Assembly: GCA_002825465.1 (NCBI GenBank)
Contig: PJER01000044.1
Coordinates: forward strand, 1-18,621
Direction: 5' to 3'
Length of the DNA stretch: 18,621 nt
Source of the DNA: Candidatus Thorarchaeota archaeon MP8T_1
GTDB taxonomy: Archaea > Asgardarchaeota > Thorarchaeia > Thorarchaeales > Thorarchaeaceae
The position numbers were made by a program, and so were the translations under genes. Below the pieces are notes generated by a model. The model had not been told where the DNA came from. It saw nothing but the letters and a program-made list of their open reading frames with translations, and made no database searches. Positions 6,144 to 13,016 of this stretch are shown here, piece by piece; positions within the stretch are counted from its first letter, which is position 1, and the number at the start of each line of letters is the position of its first letter.

Positions 6144-7643
6144 TTACGACCGTTTAGACAGTTTACTGAGCTGTTTGATTGTATTTCTTCCTTTCTTAGT
6201 CAAGGCATAGTATGCTCGCTTTCTATTATCATAGGTTTTTTCAATTCTTGTTTGATCAATAAGTCCTGTAGTTCTCAATTCTAAGAGATGTTGGTATACA
6301 CTTGGAATCTTAATTGAAACACCAAACTCATCTAGTAAATTTTTCCAAATACCATACCCATAGGATTCTCCGGATAATAATATCTGCAGAATTTGCTGTT
6401 TGGTTCTACCAAGTTGTGTTGTGAATTTCCTATCTTCAACTCGACTCAATAATTGCTCAAGTTTCGATTGACCTTTGATGAGCATACGAGCAATCTCTGG
6501 ATATTTTAATCCCATTCCTGTAACTAAGCAAACTACTGAATCTGACGAGTCTATTTCTTTCGATTTTATCACTTGATTTAATGCTGCTACTGGTGTTGCA
6601 GATGCTGGCTCAACGAAGACCCCTTCGAGACGTGCAATAGAACTGACTGCTTTCAATATCTCCTTATCAGATACTGATATTGCTAATCCTCCTGACTCTC
6701 GAATTGCTTTGAGTGCAGTATGTCCGCAGGATGGATTGCTGACCCCGATGTCTAGAGCGATTGTAGCCCCACCTGATGTTGGTATAATATCTTCTGTACC
6801 ACTTTCAAAAGCATCTACGATAGGAGCGCAGCCTATCGATTGAACTCCGATAATCTTTGTATCAACATTTTCTAAAATTCCAATGTCTTGTAACTCTCTC
6901 AATCCCTTCCAGATCATTGAGAGATGCCCTCCATTTCCCATTGGCACAATGATCCAATCAGGAGCATTCCATATCAACTGTTCGCATATTTCAAAGATTG
7001 TAGTTTTTACTCCTTCAAGAAACGATGAGCTATAGGCATCGACAACATAGCTGTGAGTTCCTTCAGCATTTGCTCTCTCTAAAGCAATCTCATGATTCTT
7101 AACAACTGTCACATGGGCACCATATGCAAGTATTTGATAGAATTTTCCAGAGTCTACATTTCCAGTTTGTGCAATGAAGACATTGCAATCCATTCCAGCT
7201 CTTGCAGCATAGGCTACAAGAGATGCTGCAAGGTTTCCGGTGGATCCGCAACATAATGAATTGAAACCCTGCTCATTTGCAACAGTAACTTCAACTGCAG
7301 TACCTCTATCAATGAAAGATCCTGTAGGATTTGTTGTTTCATCTTTTAGAAACAACGATTCTAGGTTGTAATATCTTGCTAGTCTATCGCACCTGTGAAG
7401 ATATGTTCCACCCTCTCCTAGTGAAACTGCAGTTGATGGTGACTCCACAGGTAATAACTCAGCATATCTCCAGATACCAGGATCTCTCCTCTTCAGTGAG
7501 TTCTTTGTTATATTTTTCCTAGCAGCAGACAAGTCATATACGATCTCAAGAAAACTATCACACTCTGGACAGGTTCTCTCTCTAGGATCATATGCAATCT
7601 GCTTCCCGCATCTTGTACATCGGTATGAAGATATGAGACTCAT
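6144..7643 (-). CDS. Threonine-synthase-like PLP domain lacking the Schiff-base lysine, fused to a PadR-like winged helix
   Basis: The 499 aa hold three parts. Residues 9-28 form a zinc ribbon (C9, C12, C25, C28), as in many archaeal threonine synthases. Residues about 60-390 are a fold-type II PLP domain with STGN (134-137), PMGNGG (about 235-239), GVQSIGCAPIV, IRESGG, VFVEPASA (343-349) and TGMGLK. Residues about 410-490 are a PadR-like winged helix (ILQILLSGESYGYGIW, PSVYQHLLELRTTGLI, RAYYALTKKG). The active-site motif reads NPTGSFIDRG where threonine synthase has NPTGSFKDRG: the PLP-binding lysine is isoleucine 111 (codon ATT on the minus strand, bases 7311-7313). Threonine synthesis by the normal mechanism therefore looks impossible, although the rest of the pocket appears kept. 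With a DNA-binding tail, a ligand-responsive regulator is the best reading (inference). There is no clear ribosome site; a 14-bp palindrome lies 11 bases ahead of the ATG. Automatic annotation would likely call it threonine synthase. Confidence 0.88.
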   Translation of the reverse strand: MSLISSYRCTRCGKQIAYDPRERTCPECDSFLEIVYDLSAARKNITKNSLKRRDPGIWRYAELLPVESPSTAVSLGEGGTYLHRCDRLARYYNLESLFLKDETTNPTGSFIDRGTAVEVTVANEQGFNSLCCGSTGNLAASLVAYAARAGMDCNVFIAQTGNVDSGKFYQILAYGAHVTVVKNHEIALERANAEGTHSYVVDAYSSSFLEGVKTTIFEICEQLIWNAPDWIIVPMGNGGHLSMIWKGLRELQDIGILENVDTKIIGVQSIGCAPIVDAFESGTEDIIPTSGGATIALDIGVSNPSCGHTALKAIRESGGLAISVSDKEILKAVSSIARLEGVFVEPASATPVAALNQVIKSKEIDSSDSVVCLVTGMGLKYPEIARMLIKGQSKLEQLLSRVEDRKFTTQLGRTKQQILQILLSGESYGYGIWKNLLDEFGVSIKIPSVYQHLLELRTTGLIDQTRIEKTYDNRKRAYYALTKKGRNTIKQLSKLSKRS

Positions 7644-7653
7644 CCAAACTCGC

Positions 7654-7681
7654 GCCTATATATAGGCTCAAAGTTATATAT
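7654..7681. promoter_or_regulatory. Divergent promoter region with 14-bp palindrome
   Basis: The 70-base gap between the PLP-PadR fusion (start 7643, minus) and the ECF S component (start 7714, plus) holds a perfect palindrome, GCCTATATATAGGC (7654-7667), and a TATA-like TTATATAT (about 7673-7680). The TATA-like element is correctly placed for the plus gene (start site near 7703) and possible for the minus gene. The palindrome sits where a bound dimer would block both. PadR proteins usually bind palindromes near their own promoter, so self-regulation by the fusion protein is a natural hypothesis. Confidence 0.5.
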
Positions 7682-7713
7682 CCTCTCTCATTCGACCAGT
7701 CGCGTGTGATATC

Positions 7714-8295
7714 ATGGAAATGGAATATTTTCGACCAGCTGGAAAGAATTCAGCAATTAATATTGCATTATTAGCCATCTTTACTGCACTTGCCACCGTT
7801 ACAACTCTAGTTCTTACGATTCCATATCCAGTTACTAACGGTTACTTCAACCTCGGTGATACAATTGTCATGCTTGGCGGACTAATTCTTGGACCTATAG
7901 GAGGTTTCATCGTGGGCGGAGTTGGTTCTGCGCTTGCGGATATTATTGTTGCACCTATTTACGCTCCAATCACACTTGTTGTGAAAGGATTTGAAGGAAT
8001 GGCTGTTGGATTCTTCTGTTCAAAGACTATAGGAAATGTTCGCTTGAGTAAATGGGATGTTACTGGTGTGCTGATTGGCTCTTTGATAATGTTGGTGGGG
8101 TACTTCATTGGCGAAATTCTTCTCTGGGGTTTCGGACCAGCAATAGCAGAATTGGTAATTGTTAATCTTGGCCAAGTTGCAGTTGGTTCGCTTGTTGCTC
8201 TCCTGATAGGACCGACAATTCGTTCTTATCTGAGAGTGATCAACTTTCGTGATATTGAATCTGGTAAATCCTATGAGGAGCTCCAGAGTAATTGA
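7714..8295 (+). CDS. ECF transporter S component, vitamin type
   Basis: A 193-aa integral membrane protein with about five to six helices. TM1 contains the A-x-x-x-A pattern (A21, A25) that S components use to dock on EcfT. The segments GYFNLGDTIVMLGGLILGPIGGFIVGGVGSALAD (43-76) and PITLVVKGFEG (85-95) match the S-component family that includes riboflavin, hydroxymethylpyrimidine and pyridoxine carriers. It captures a vitamin or precursor in the membrane and needs a shared EcfA/A'/T energising module, which is not in this window. The exact substrate cannot be read from the sequence; the neighbouring PLP-fold regulator makes a B6 vitamer an attractive guess. Start chosen as the first ATG; the third residue is also Met (7720). 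Confidence 0.88.
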   Translation: MEMEYFRPAGKNSAINIALLAIFTALATVTTLVLTIPYPVTNGYFNLGDTIVMLGGLILGPIGGFIVGGVGSALADIIVAPIYAPITLVVKGFEGMAVGFFCSKTIGNVRLSKWDVTGVLIGSLIMLVGYFIGEILLWGFGPAIAELVIVNLGQVAVGSLVALLIGPTIRSYLRVINFRDIESGKSYEELQSN

Positions 8296-8384
8296 GATAA
8301 TTCCTATTGGTGTTTCCATGGCTGATTGGATCTCAACACTCTTTTGTGAATCAACTTCTAATTTCCTAGATAGACTCAGTTGAA

Positions 8385-8447
8385 TCATTCCGACCATGTG
8401 ACAATGACAACTGGGAATGATATGTTTCTCAGTCGGAACGGTTTTTT
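8385..8447 (+). terminator. Two alternative hairpins with a T6 run downstream of the ECF gene
   Basis: tcattcc (8385-8391) pairs with ggaatga (8414-8420), while the overlapping ttccgac (8388-8394) pairs with gtcggaa (8432-8438), which is followed by cgg and TTTTTT (8442-8447). Because they share bases 8388-8391 the two stems exclude each other. The second with its T-run looks like a terminator for the ECF gene (stop 8295); the first would act as an alternative fold. Confidence 0.4.
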
Positions 8448-8469
8448 AGGAGCTGTTTCTTTGCAGTAG

Positions 8470-8493
8470 TGACACTCAGCAGTGTCATATTAG
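8470..8493 (+). promoter_or_regulatory. Inverted repeat abutting a TATA-like box ahead of the 431-aa gene
   Basis: TGACACTCAGCAGTGTCA (8470-8487) is a perfect inverted repeat with 7-bp arms and a 4-base spacer. It runs directly into the TATA-like catattag (8486-8493), about 20 bases before the first ATG (8512). A protein bound here would compete with TBP, so a repressor operator is plausible. The box position would put transcription start near 8512-8518, which slightly favours translation from the ATG at 8527. Confidence 0.45.
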
Positions 8494-8511
8494 TTCATGA
8501 ATTTGAATTAA

Positions 8512-9807
8512 ATGGACGTCCTACTAATGACTGACAGGCAAAAACTCAGAATTGGTGAGAATCGCTTGAGGGAGATCAATGACTTTCTCCTCAGCGAAGA
8601 TAATCCTCTTGTTACAAACCTGCTTGATGTTATTGAAAAGTATGGGGGAGTCGATGAGATTAACAGGAAAGCAAAGGAAGCTCGAAAGCTCGATCATCTC
8701 CTAGCTAAACTCGAAACAAAGAACTCTCCCTACATCAAAGATCTTGAGTGGTTGCAAGAACAACGCGACAATGATGCATTCATCTCTGTACCTGACTACC
8801 GCAAGAAGATACTTGGTGATAAAGTGAAATCAATGAACTTTGATGATAGTTTTGCAATCACATTGGAGATTAGCGCTTGTCAATATTTCCCTTGGCTCAT
8901 TGCTGAAGCAAAGCAGTCAATAGAGAAAGGCGAGCTCATGCCTGGTCGATTTATTCGAGTCAGAAAGATGGCTGAACAGACTGAAGACAACGATGTGATT
9001 GCTTTTGCTGCTGGAATGCAGATTACAGGGTCATCATATGTTGAAACCCTAGATACCAAGGGAACCTTCCCGGGTCCTGATGGTGCACCAGTGAATGTTC
9101 ACCTTGGGGGACCAGACACAATTACGGGATACTTTGGCGGGGTAGGAATGCCAAATGAATTCCCACTGATGTGGGCTGATGAATTTTTGAATTATTACAC
9201 AACATATGGGGTTAAACAGGTACTCAACATCAATCCTGGAAGCGTACTAGTAGGATACATGATGCATAAACTAGGAATTGATATGGAATTTAAAATATCA
9301 GTATTCATGGGTAATGATAATCCCTATGCATGTCTCTGGACGTTAATGACAGCAAAATTGTTCAGTCGAGATGATGGGACAAGTCCGCTTATCGGATTCA
9401 ACCTCTCAAATGCTGTAAATAACGAAACAATTGAACAGGCAGCGTATATCCGTGGTAACTTTGGATTCGAAGATGTTGTACGTATTGAACATCATATTAC
9501 CGAGACCTACAAGCACATCGTTCGTCAACCGTATGATAGACTACTAGAGTTGTTGGACCTTGCTGATCACGTGAAAAACATTAGTGCGAAACACGAAGGA
9601 GGTGTTCCTGCCATCGAAGAAACTCGCGAATATCCAAGTGATATTCTCGATTACTTCCGTGAGAAGAAGGAGATAATTGAGGCAGGTCAAATGCCCCTTC
9701 ATCTTATCAACTACATGGATAAACATCACTCGCTGAACAGAACTGCAGAGGAACTCACTAAGCGTGGGCTCACCTTTCTAGCAGCGCCTAAACTGCACAA
9801 GGACTAG
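8512..9807 (+). CDS. Conserved-looking soluble protein, family not recognised (431 aa)
   Basis: A 431-aa protein without signal peptide or membrane helix. The N-terminal third (to about residue 110) is helical and charged. The middle (about 120-320) alternates strands and helices and has glycine-rich turns that look like a ligand-binding core: TKGTFPGPDGAPVNVHLGG, TITGYFGGVGMPNEFP, VLNINPGSVLVGYMMHK, GNDNPYACLW and SPLIGFNLSNAVNNET. The C-terminal part carries histidine-rich VVRIEHHITETYKHIV and HLINYMDKHHSL. An alpha/beta barrel enzyme is my impression, but I cannot name a family or catalytic residues. No cysteine cluster or P-loop is seen. It stands alone as a transcription unit between hairpins, with an inverted repeat at its promoter. 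The ATG at 8527 is an alternative start. Confidence 0.85.
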   Translation: MDVLLMTDRQKLRIGENRLREINDFLLSEDNPLVTNLLDVIEKYGGVDEINRKAKEARKLDHLLAKLETKNSPYIKDLEWLQEQRDNDAFISVPDYRKKILGDKVKSMNFDDSFAITLEISACQYFPWLIAEAKQSIEKGELMPGRFIRVRKMAEQTEDNDVIAFAAGMQITGSSYVETLDTKGTFPGPDGAPVNVHLGGPDTITGYFGGVGMPNEFPLMWADEFLNYYTTYGVKQVLNINPGSVLVGYMMHKLGIDMEFKISVFMGNDNPYACLWTLMTAKLFSRDDGTSPLIGFNLSNAVNNETIEQAAYIRGNFGFEDVVRIEHHITETYKHIVRQPYDRLLELLDLADHVKNISAKHEGGVPAIEETREYPSDILDYFREKKEIIEAGQMPLHLINYMDKHHSLNRTAEELTKRGLTFLAAPKLHKD

Positions 9808-9830
9808 ACTTTTTTGAGAAAATAGTGCTG

Positions 9831-9851
9831 GAGAGCCTAATTGGCTCTCCT
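9831..9851. terminator. Hairpin between convergent genes
   Basis: A perfect 8-bp stem (ggagagcc / ggctctcc) with a 5-base loop sits in the 48-base gap between the 431-aa gene (+) and the rubrerythrin-like gene (-). On the minus strand it is followed by a TATTTTCT stretch; on the plus strand a T6 run (9811-9816) precedes it. Confidence 0.55.
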
Positions 9852-9855
9852 TACA

Positions 9856-10326
9856 TTACATATCTGGCTGGAAGATATCGTCGTACATATTCTGTAAGCG
9901 AGTCTTATGAACCTCTTCTTCAGCAGCAAGAGTTTCAAAGACCGATCTGTGGACTCCGCTCCCAGTGAGTTCAGATAAGGCCTTGTAGAAGCTATTTGCA
10001 GCAGCTTCTTTCTTGATTGCAATAATGAGTATGTCCTGAGGTGTGGAATCTGAACCTAGTGGAATGTCAACGAGATATTGGCTCAGATCCAATTTCTCGA
10101 TTTCCTCTACTGTATCACATGTGAATGTATCACAGACTCCTTCATCAAGGGCAGCCATCAGTTTTTCCTTATGAGTTACTTCTTGCTTTGCTAAATCATG
10201 AAGCAATTTGGTTGATGACTTGAATTTTGATTCTTTAGCGGCTTTCATGTAAAAGTCGTAGGCTTCCTCCTCTCTCTGAATGGCGAGGGAGACTAATCTC
10301 TCGAAAGTTTGTTGGACTTCAGTCAA
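9856..10326 (-). CDS. Rubrerythrin-like ferritin-superfamily diiron protein
   Basis: A 156-aa four-helix-bundle protein. The diiron ligands can be placed as E19 (REEEAYDFY), E49 and H52 (EVTH), E107 (KKEAAANSFY) and E137 with H140 (EEEVH), the doubled E...ExxH pattern of rubrerythrin/erythrin. No C-terminal rubredoxin domain (no paired CxxC) is present, so electrons must come from a separate donor. Such proteins reduce hydrogen peroxide in anaerobes, matching the product of the superoxide reductase 4 kb away; iron handling is an alternative role. The start is a TTG at 10326, since no ATG or GTG in this frame lies close upstream. Its promoter region overlaps that of the divergent C_GCAxxG_C_C gene. 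Confidence 0.88.
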   Translation of the reverse strand: MTEVQQTFERLVSLAIQREEEAYDFYMKAAKESKFKSSTKLLHDLAKQEVTHKEKLMAALDEGVCDTFTCDTVEEIEKLDLSQYLVDIPLGSDSTPQDILIIAIKKEAAANSFYKALSELTGSGVHRSVFETLAAEEEVHKTRLQNMYDDIFQPDM

Positions 10327-10444
10327 TGATATTCCCCATGTTCGACATACCCCTCTACGTTTTAAGCTTGATGATAGAATATCTTCGACACCATACGAAT
10401 GTTTTTCTATGGGTCACAAGCAACGCGCAAATGGAGCTAACAGA

Positions 10445-10891
10445 ATGGAAGAAAATAACGGGCGATCCTTTAACTGCGCTGAGAGTACAATGATTGGTGT
10501 TGACCGAGACTCTCCTCTTCCAGGATTTTCCCAACCTTGTATGAGGATGGCATCAATCTTAGGTGGAGGAATTAGCGGGTTTGGAGAGGTCTGTGGAGCA
10601 GTAAGTGGTGCAGTTCTTAGTCTTGGACTCGTCCTTGGAACAAATGGTACTGAAGATATTGATGAATTCAAAGCAAAACGTGAGAAAGCTCGAGAAATTG
10701 TGAAGCAGTATATGCAAAGTTTTGCTGATGACTGGGGATCTGTACAGTGCAGAAGGCTAATAGAAATGGATGAGGGAAAACATCCCCCTGAAGGGTTATT
10801 ACGACCAGATGGAACTCCTGCAAAATTGTGCGAGAAATATGTCGCTTGGTCAGTCAAGAAAGTTATCGAAATTCGTGAAACACTGGAATGA
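10445..10891 (+). CDS. C_GCAxxG_C_C family probable redox protein
   Basis: A 148-aa member of the C_GCAxxG_C_C family: spaced cysteines C11 (NCAES), C32, C50 within GEVCGAVSGAVLSLGL, C102 (VQCRRL) and C129. The glycine-rich GGGISGFGEVCGAVSG segment is the family's hallmark. Redox or metal-cofactor roles are suspected for the family; no reaction is established. I chose the ATG at 10445 because GGAG (10433-10436) lies 8 bases before it and the family domain starts about ten residues later; an ATG at 10409 would add 12 residues. A TTTTAAG element near 10359 could be its TATA box. It is divergent from the rubrerythrin-like gene and lies upstream of sufC on the same strand (77-base gap). Confidence 0.85.
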   Translation: MEENNGRSFNCAESTMIGVDRDSPLPGFSQPCMRMASILGGGISGFGEVCGAVSGAVLSLGLVLGTNGTEDIDEFKAKREKAREIVKQYMQSFADDWGSVQCRRLIEMDEGKHPPEGLLRPDGTPAKLCEKYVAWSVKKVIEIRETLE

Positions 10892-10968
10892 TGATATCCC
10901 AACAAATAAGTGATAACTACGAATGGCTCATAATAGGAATCAGTTAGATTCAGTTTGAAGTAAATACA

Positions 10969-11754
10969 ATGGTGTCGATTTCGATGTGTGGGAATTTACT
11001 TGAGACCCGAGATTTACGAGTTGAGATTAATGGTGTACCCATTCTTAGTGGTGTAGACCTAACATTTGAATCAGGTTTAGTCTATGCAGTGTTAGGCCCC
11101 AATGCCTCCGGAAAATCCACACTTGCAAAAACAATCATGGGAATTCCAGAATACAAGATAACTGGTGGGGACATCCTCTTCAATGATCACTCAATTCTCA
11201 ATAAGACAATTACAGAGCGAGCGCAGTTAGGAATCGCTTATGCTTTTCAGACCCCTCCAAGTATCTCGGGAGTAAAACTTGATGATTTCATTTGCAGAAT
11301 ATGTCCTGACTATCAATGCAAAGTTGAGAGTGACCACTTGATGGGTGATTCTTGTGCATGTAAAGATGAATTGTATGATGATTTTGAACGATTGGGAATC
11401 AGAAACTTAGCAAAACGTGACTTGAATGATGGTTTTTCAGGTGGAGAATCTAAACGAAGCGAGCTTTTCCAGGTTCTCTCAATGCGCCCCAAGATAATGT
11501 TTCTAGATGAACCTGATAGTGGTCTTGATTATGATTCCTTGAAGATAGTTGGTCGTGAATTGAAGGCAATTCGAGAGAGAGGTGATACCACCCTTGTCAT
11601 AATCAGCCATCATAGGTATGTGTTGGAATTCCTCGAGGTTGACAAGGTCTACATATTACAGAATGGCAAATTGGTGTATACTGGAGATATGAGCGATATA
11701 CCTGCCTTGGAAGAGAAGGGATATGAAAAATTCTTGGCAGAGGTGATTAGCTGA
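10969..11754 (+). CDS. sufC: SufC, ATPase of the Fe-S cluster assembly scaffold
   Basis: ABC-type ATPase that drives Fe-S cluster assembly on SufB in the cytoplasm. Of 261 aa: Walker A GPNASGKST (43-51), Q-loop YAFQ (91-94) followed by the SufC-typical TPPSISGVKL, signature FSGGE (156-160), Walker B IMFLDEP (176-182), D-loop SGLD, H-loop ISHHR, and the SufC-like C-terminus GDMSDIPALEEKGYEKFL. Unusually, the segment after the Q-loop carries five cysteines (C109, C112, C117, C129, C131) in 23 residues. The gene overlaps sufB by one base (TGATG), indicating translational coupling. A TATA-like cataatag lies about 35 bases before the ATG. Confidence 0.96.
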   Translation: MVSISMCGNLLETRDLRVEINGVPILSGVDLTFESGLVYAVLGPNASGKSTLAKTIMGIPEYKITGGDILFNDHSILNKTITERAQLGIAYAFQTPPSISGVKLDDFICRICPDYQCKVESDHLMGDSCACKDELYDDFERLGIRNLAKRDLNDGFSGGESKRSELFQVLSMRPKIMFLDEPDSGLDYDSLKIVGRELKAIRERGDTTLVIISHHRYVLEFLEVDKVYILQNGKLVYTGDMSDIPALEEKGYEKFLAEVIS

Positions 11755-12983
11755 TGCCTTCAAAAGACATGAAGAAACGTGCTGAATCTGCCAAGGATAA
11801 ACATGCTCAATATGGAGATGATATCGACCTCGATACCTTTGAATATGCCACTGATGATTTTAGAGAGTTAGAATCTATAGATGAAGTATCATCCTCCGAC
11901 AGGTCATTAGTGAGTGAAGTTGGGTTTGATCCATCACAAAAGAGCGTTTCTGCTTCTTTCATCCAATTTGATGCTGAAAGCATACTTGCAGATGTATTTC
12001 TATCACAAGAAGGATTAGAGGTACTTCCAATGAGTCAAGCTCTAAAGCAATATGATTGGTTGCAGAATTATCTATGGAATGCAGTTCCTGTTGATGTCGA
12101 TAAATTTACTGCAAGAAGTGAGCTTGAATCATACAATGGATATTTCATTCGCGCAAAGGCTGGTGCCAAAATTGGAATGCCAGTTCAAAGCTGTTTGATT
12201 ATGAAGAAGAATCAAACTGTTCAAAATGTGCACAATATCATCATTGCTGAAGAAGGTTCAGAGTTACACATCATCAGTGGTTGTGCAACTCCCTCTGAGG
12301 TCGAGCAATCTCTCCACCTTGGAGTTTCTGAGTTCTATGTGAAGAAGAATGCTCAATTATCCTTCACTATGGTTCATAGATGGAGTGAGAAAACAGATGT
12401 TAGACCTAGATCTGCAGCGATTGTTGAAGAGGGTGGGACATACATTTCGAGTTATGCGCTCCTAAGCCCACTCAAATCTATTCAAACATTTCCCAAAGTT
12501 CATCTTGTCGGTTCAGGTGCAAAATCAGATCTCTATTCTATTGTCTATGGAAGTAAAGAATCAAAATATGATGTGGGGGGTCTCTTGAGCCTTGAAGCTC
12601 CTCGGACAAGTGGAAAAGTAATCTCAAGGTCTATTGCAACGGAATCATCAGAAATCATTGCGAGAGGCGACCTTGTAGGTCTTTCAGGTCAGACAAAAGG
12701 AAGATTGGAATGTGATGGTCTCCTCATAAGTGACTCTGCAATTATTCGTGCAGTTCCCATGCTTTTAGCACGTGCAGAAGGAGCAGAACTAAGTCATGAG
12801 GCAACAGTAGGTAAGGTGGGAGCTGAACAACTAAGCTACCTAATGAGTAGAGGTCTCTCAGAGGAAGAAGCTACTTCTCTCATCATTCGTGGTTTTGTCA
12901 AACTAAAAGTGCCTGGTCTTCCTGAAGCTCTTCAGACTTCGATTGATTCAGCAATCAAGATGAGTCTTGAGGGTGGAATGTAA
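11754..12983 (+). CDS. sufB: SufB/SufD-family scaffold protein of the Fe-S assembly complex
   Basis: The 409-aa partner of SufC. The N-terminal 90 residues are charged and variable; the rest is the right-handed beta-helix core ending in the helical SufC-binding region (EQLSYLMSRGLSEEEATSLIIRGF). Residues important in bacterial SufB appear kept: C320 in LECDGLL (equivalent of E. coli SufB Cys405) and the HEA motif (H348-E349-A350, Glu434 region). It therefore looks like a true SufB-type scaffold rather than a SufD. It is shorter than E. coli SufB (about 495 aa), as is usual for the archaeal SufBC-only system, where one SufB-type protein probably forms a homodimer. No SufS, SufU or SufE is present nearby, so sulfur supply is encoded elsewhere. 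Confidence 0.93.
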   Translation: MPSKDMKKRAESAKDKHAQYGDDIDLDTFEYATDDFRELESIDEVSSSDRSLVSEVGFDPSQKSVSASFIQFDAESILADVFLSQEGLEVLPMSQALKQYDWLQNYLWNAVPVDVDKFTARSELESYNGYFIRAKAGAKIGMPVQSCLIMKKNQTVQNVHNIIIAEEGSELHIISGCATPSEVEQSLHLGVSEFYVKKNAQLSFTMVHRWSEKTDVRPRSAAIVEEGGTYISSYALLSPLKSIQTFPKVHLVGSGAKSDLYSIVYGSKESKYDVGGLLSLEAPRTSGKVISRSIATESSEIIARGDLVGLSGQTKGRLECDGLLISDSAIIRAVPMLLARAEGAELSHEATVGKVGAEQLSYLMSRGLSEEEATSLIIRGFVKLKVPGLPEALQTSIDSAIKMSLEGGM

Positions 12984-12989
12984 TGAGTC

Positions 12990-13016
12990 TCCCTAGTTCT
13001 TAGGGATTATTTCTTT
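12990..13016 (+). terminator. sufCB terminator nested in the end of serS
   Basis: tccctaGTTCTtaggga, a 6-bp stem with a 5-base loop (12990-13006), is followed by ttatttcttt (13007-13016). It starts 7 bases after the sufB stop and covers the stop codon and last codons of the convergent serS gene (stop at 12993-12995). Confidence 0.6.

Noticed and set aside
6144..7643. Calling this gene thrC (active threonine synthase)
   Set aside because: The essential PLP lysine is Ile and a DNA-binding domain is attached, so a catalytic name would mislead.
8020..8397. Minus-strand frame of 125 codons over the ECF S component
   Set aside because: Antisense shadow; its product lacks a protein-like pattern, while the plus strand encodes a clear membrane protein.
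10414..10905. Minus-strand frame of 163 codons opposite the C_GCAxxG_C_C gene
   Set aside because: Serine/proline-rich shadow of a recognisable plus-strand gene.
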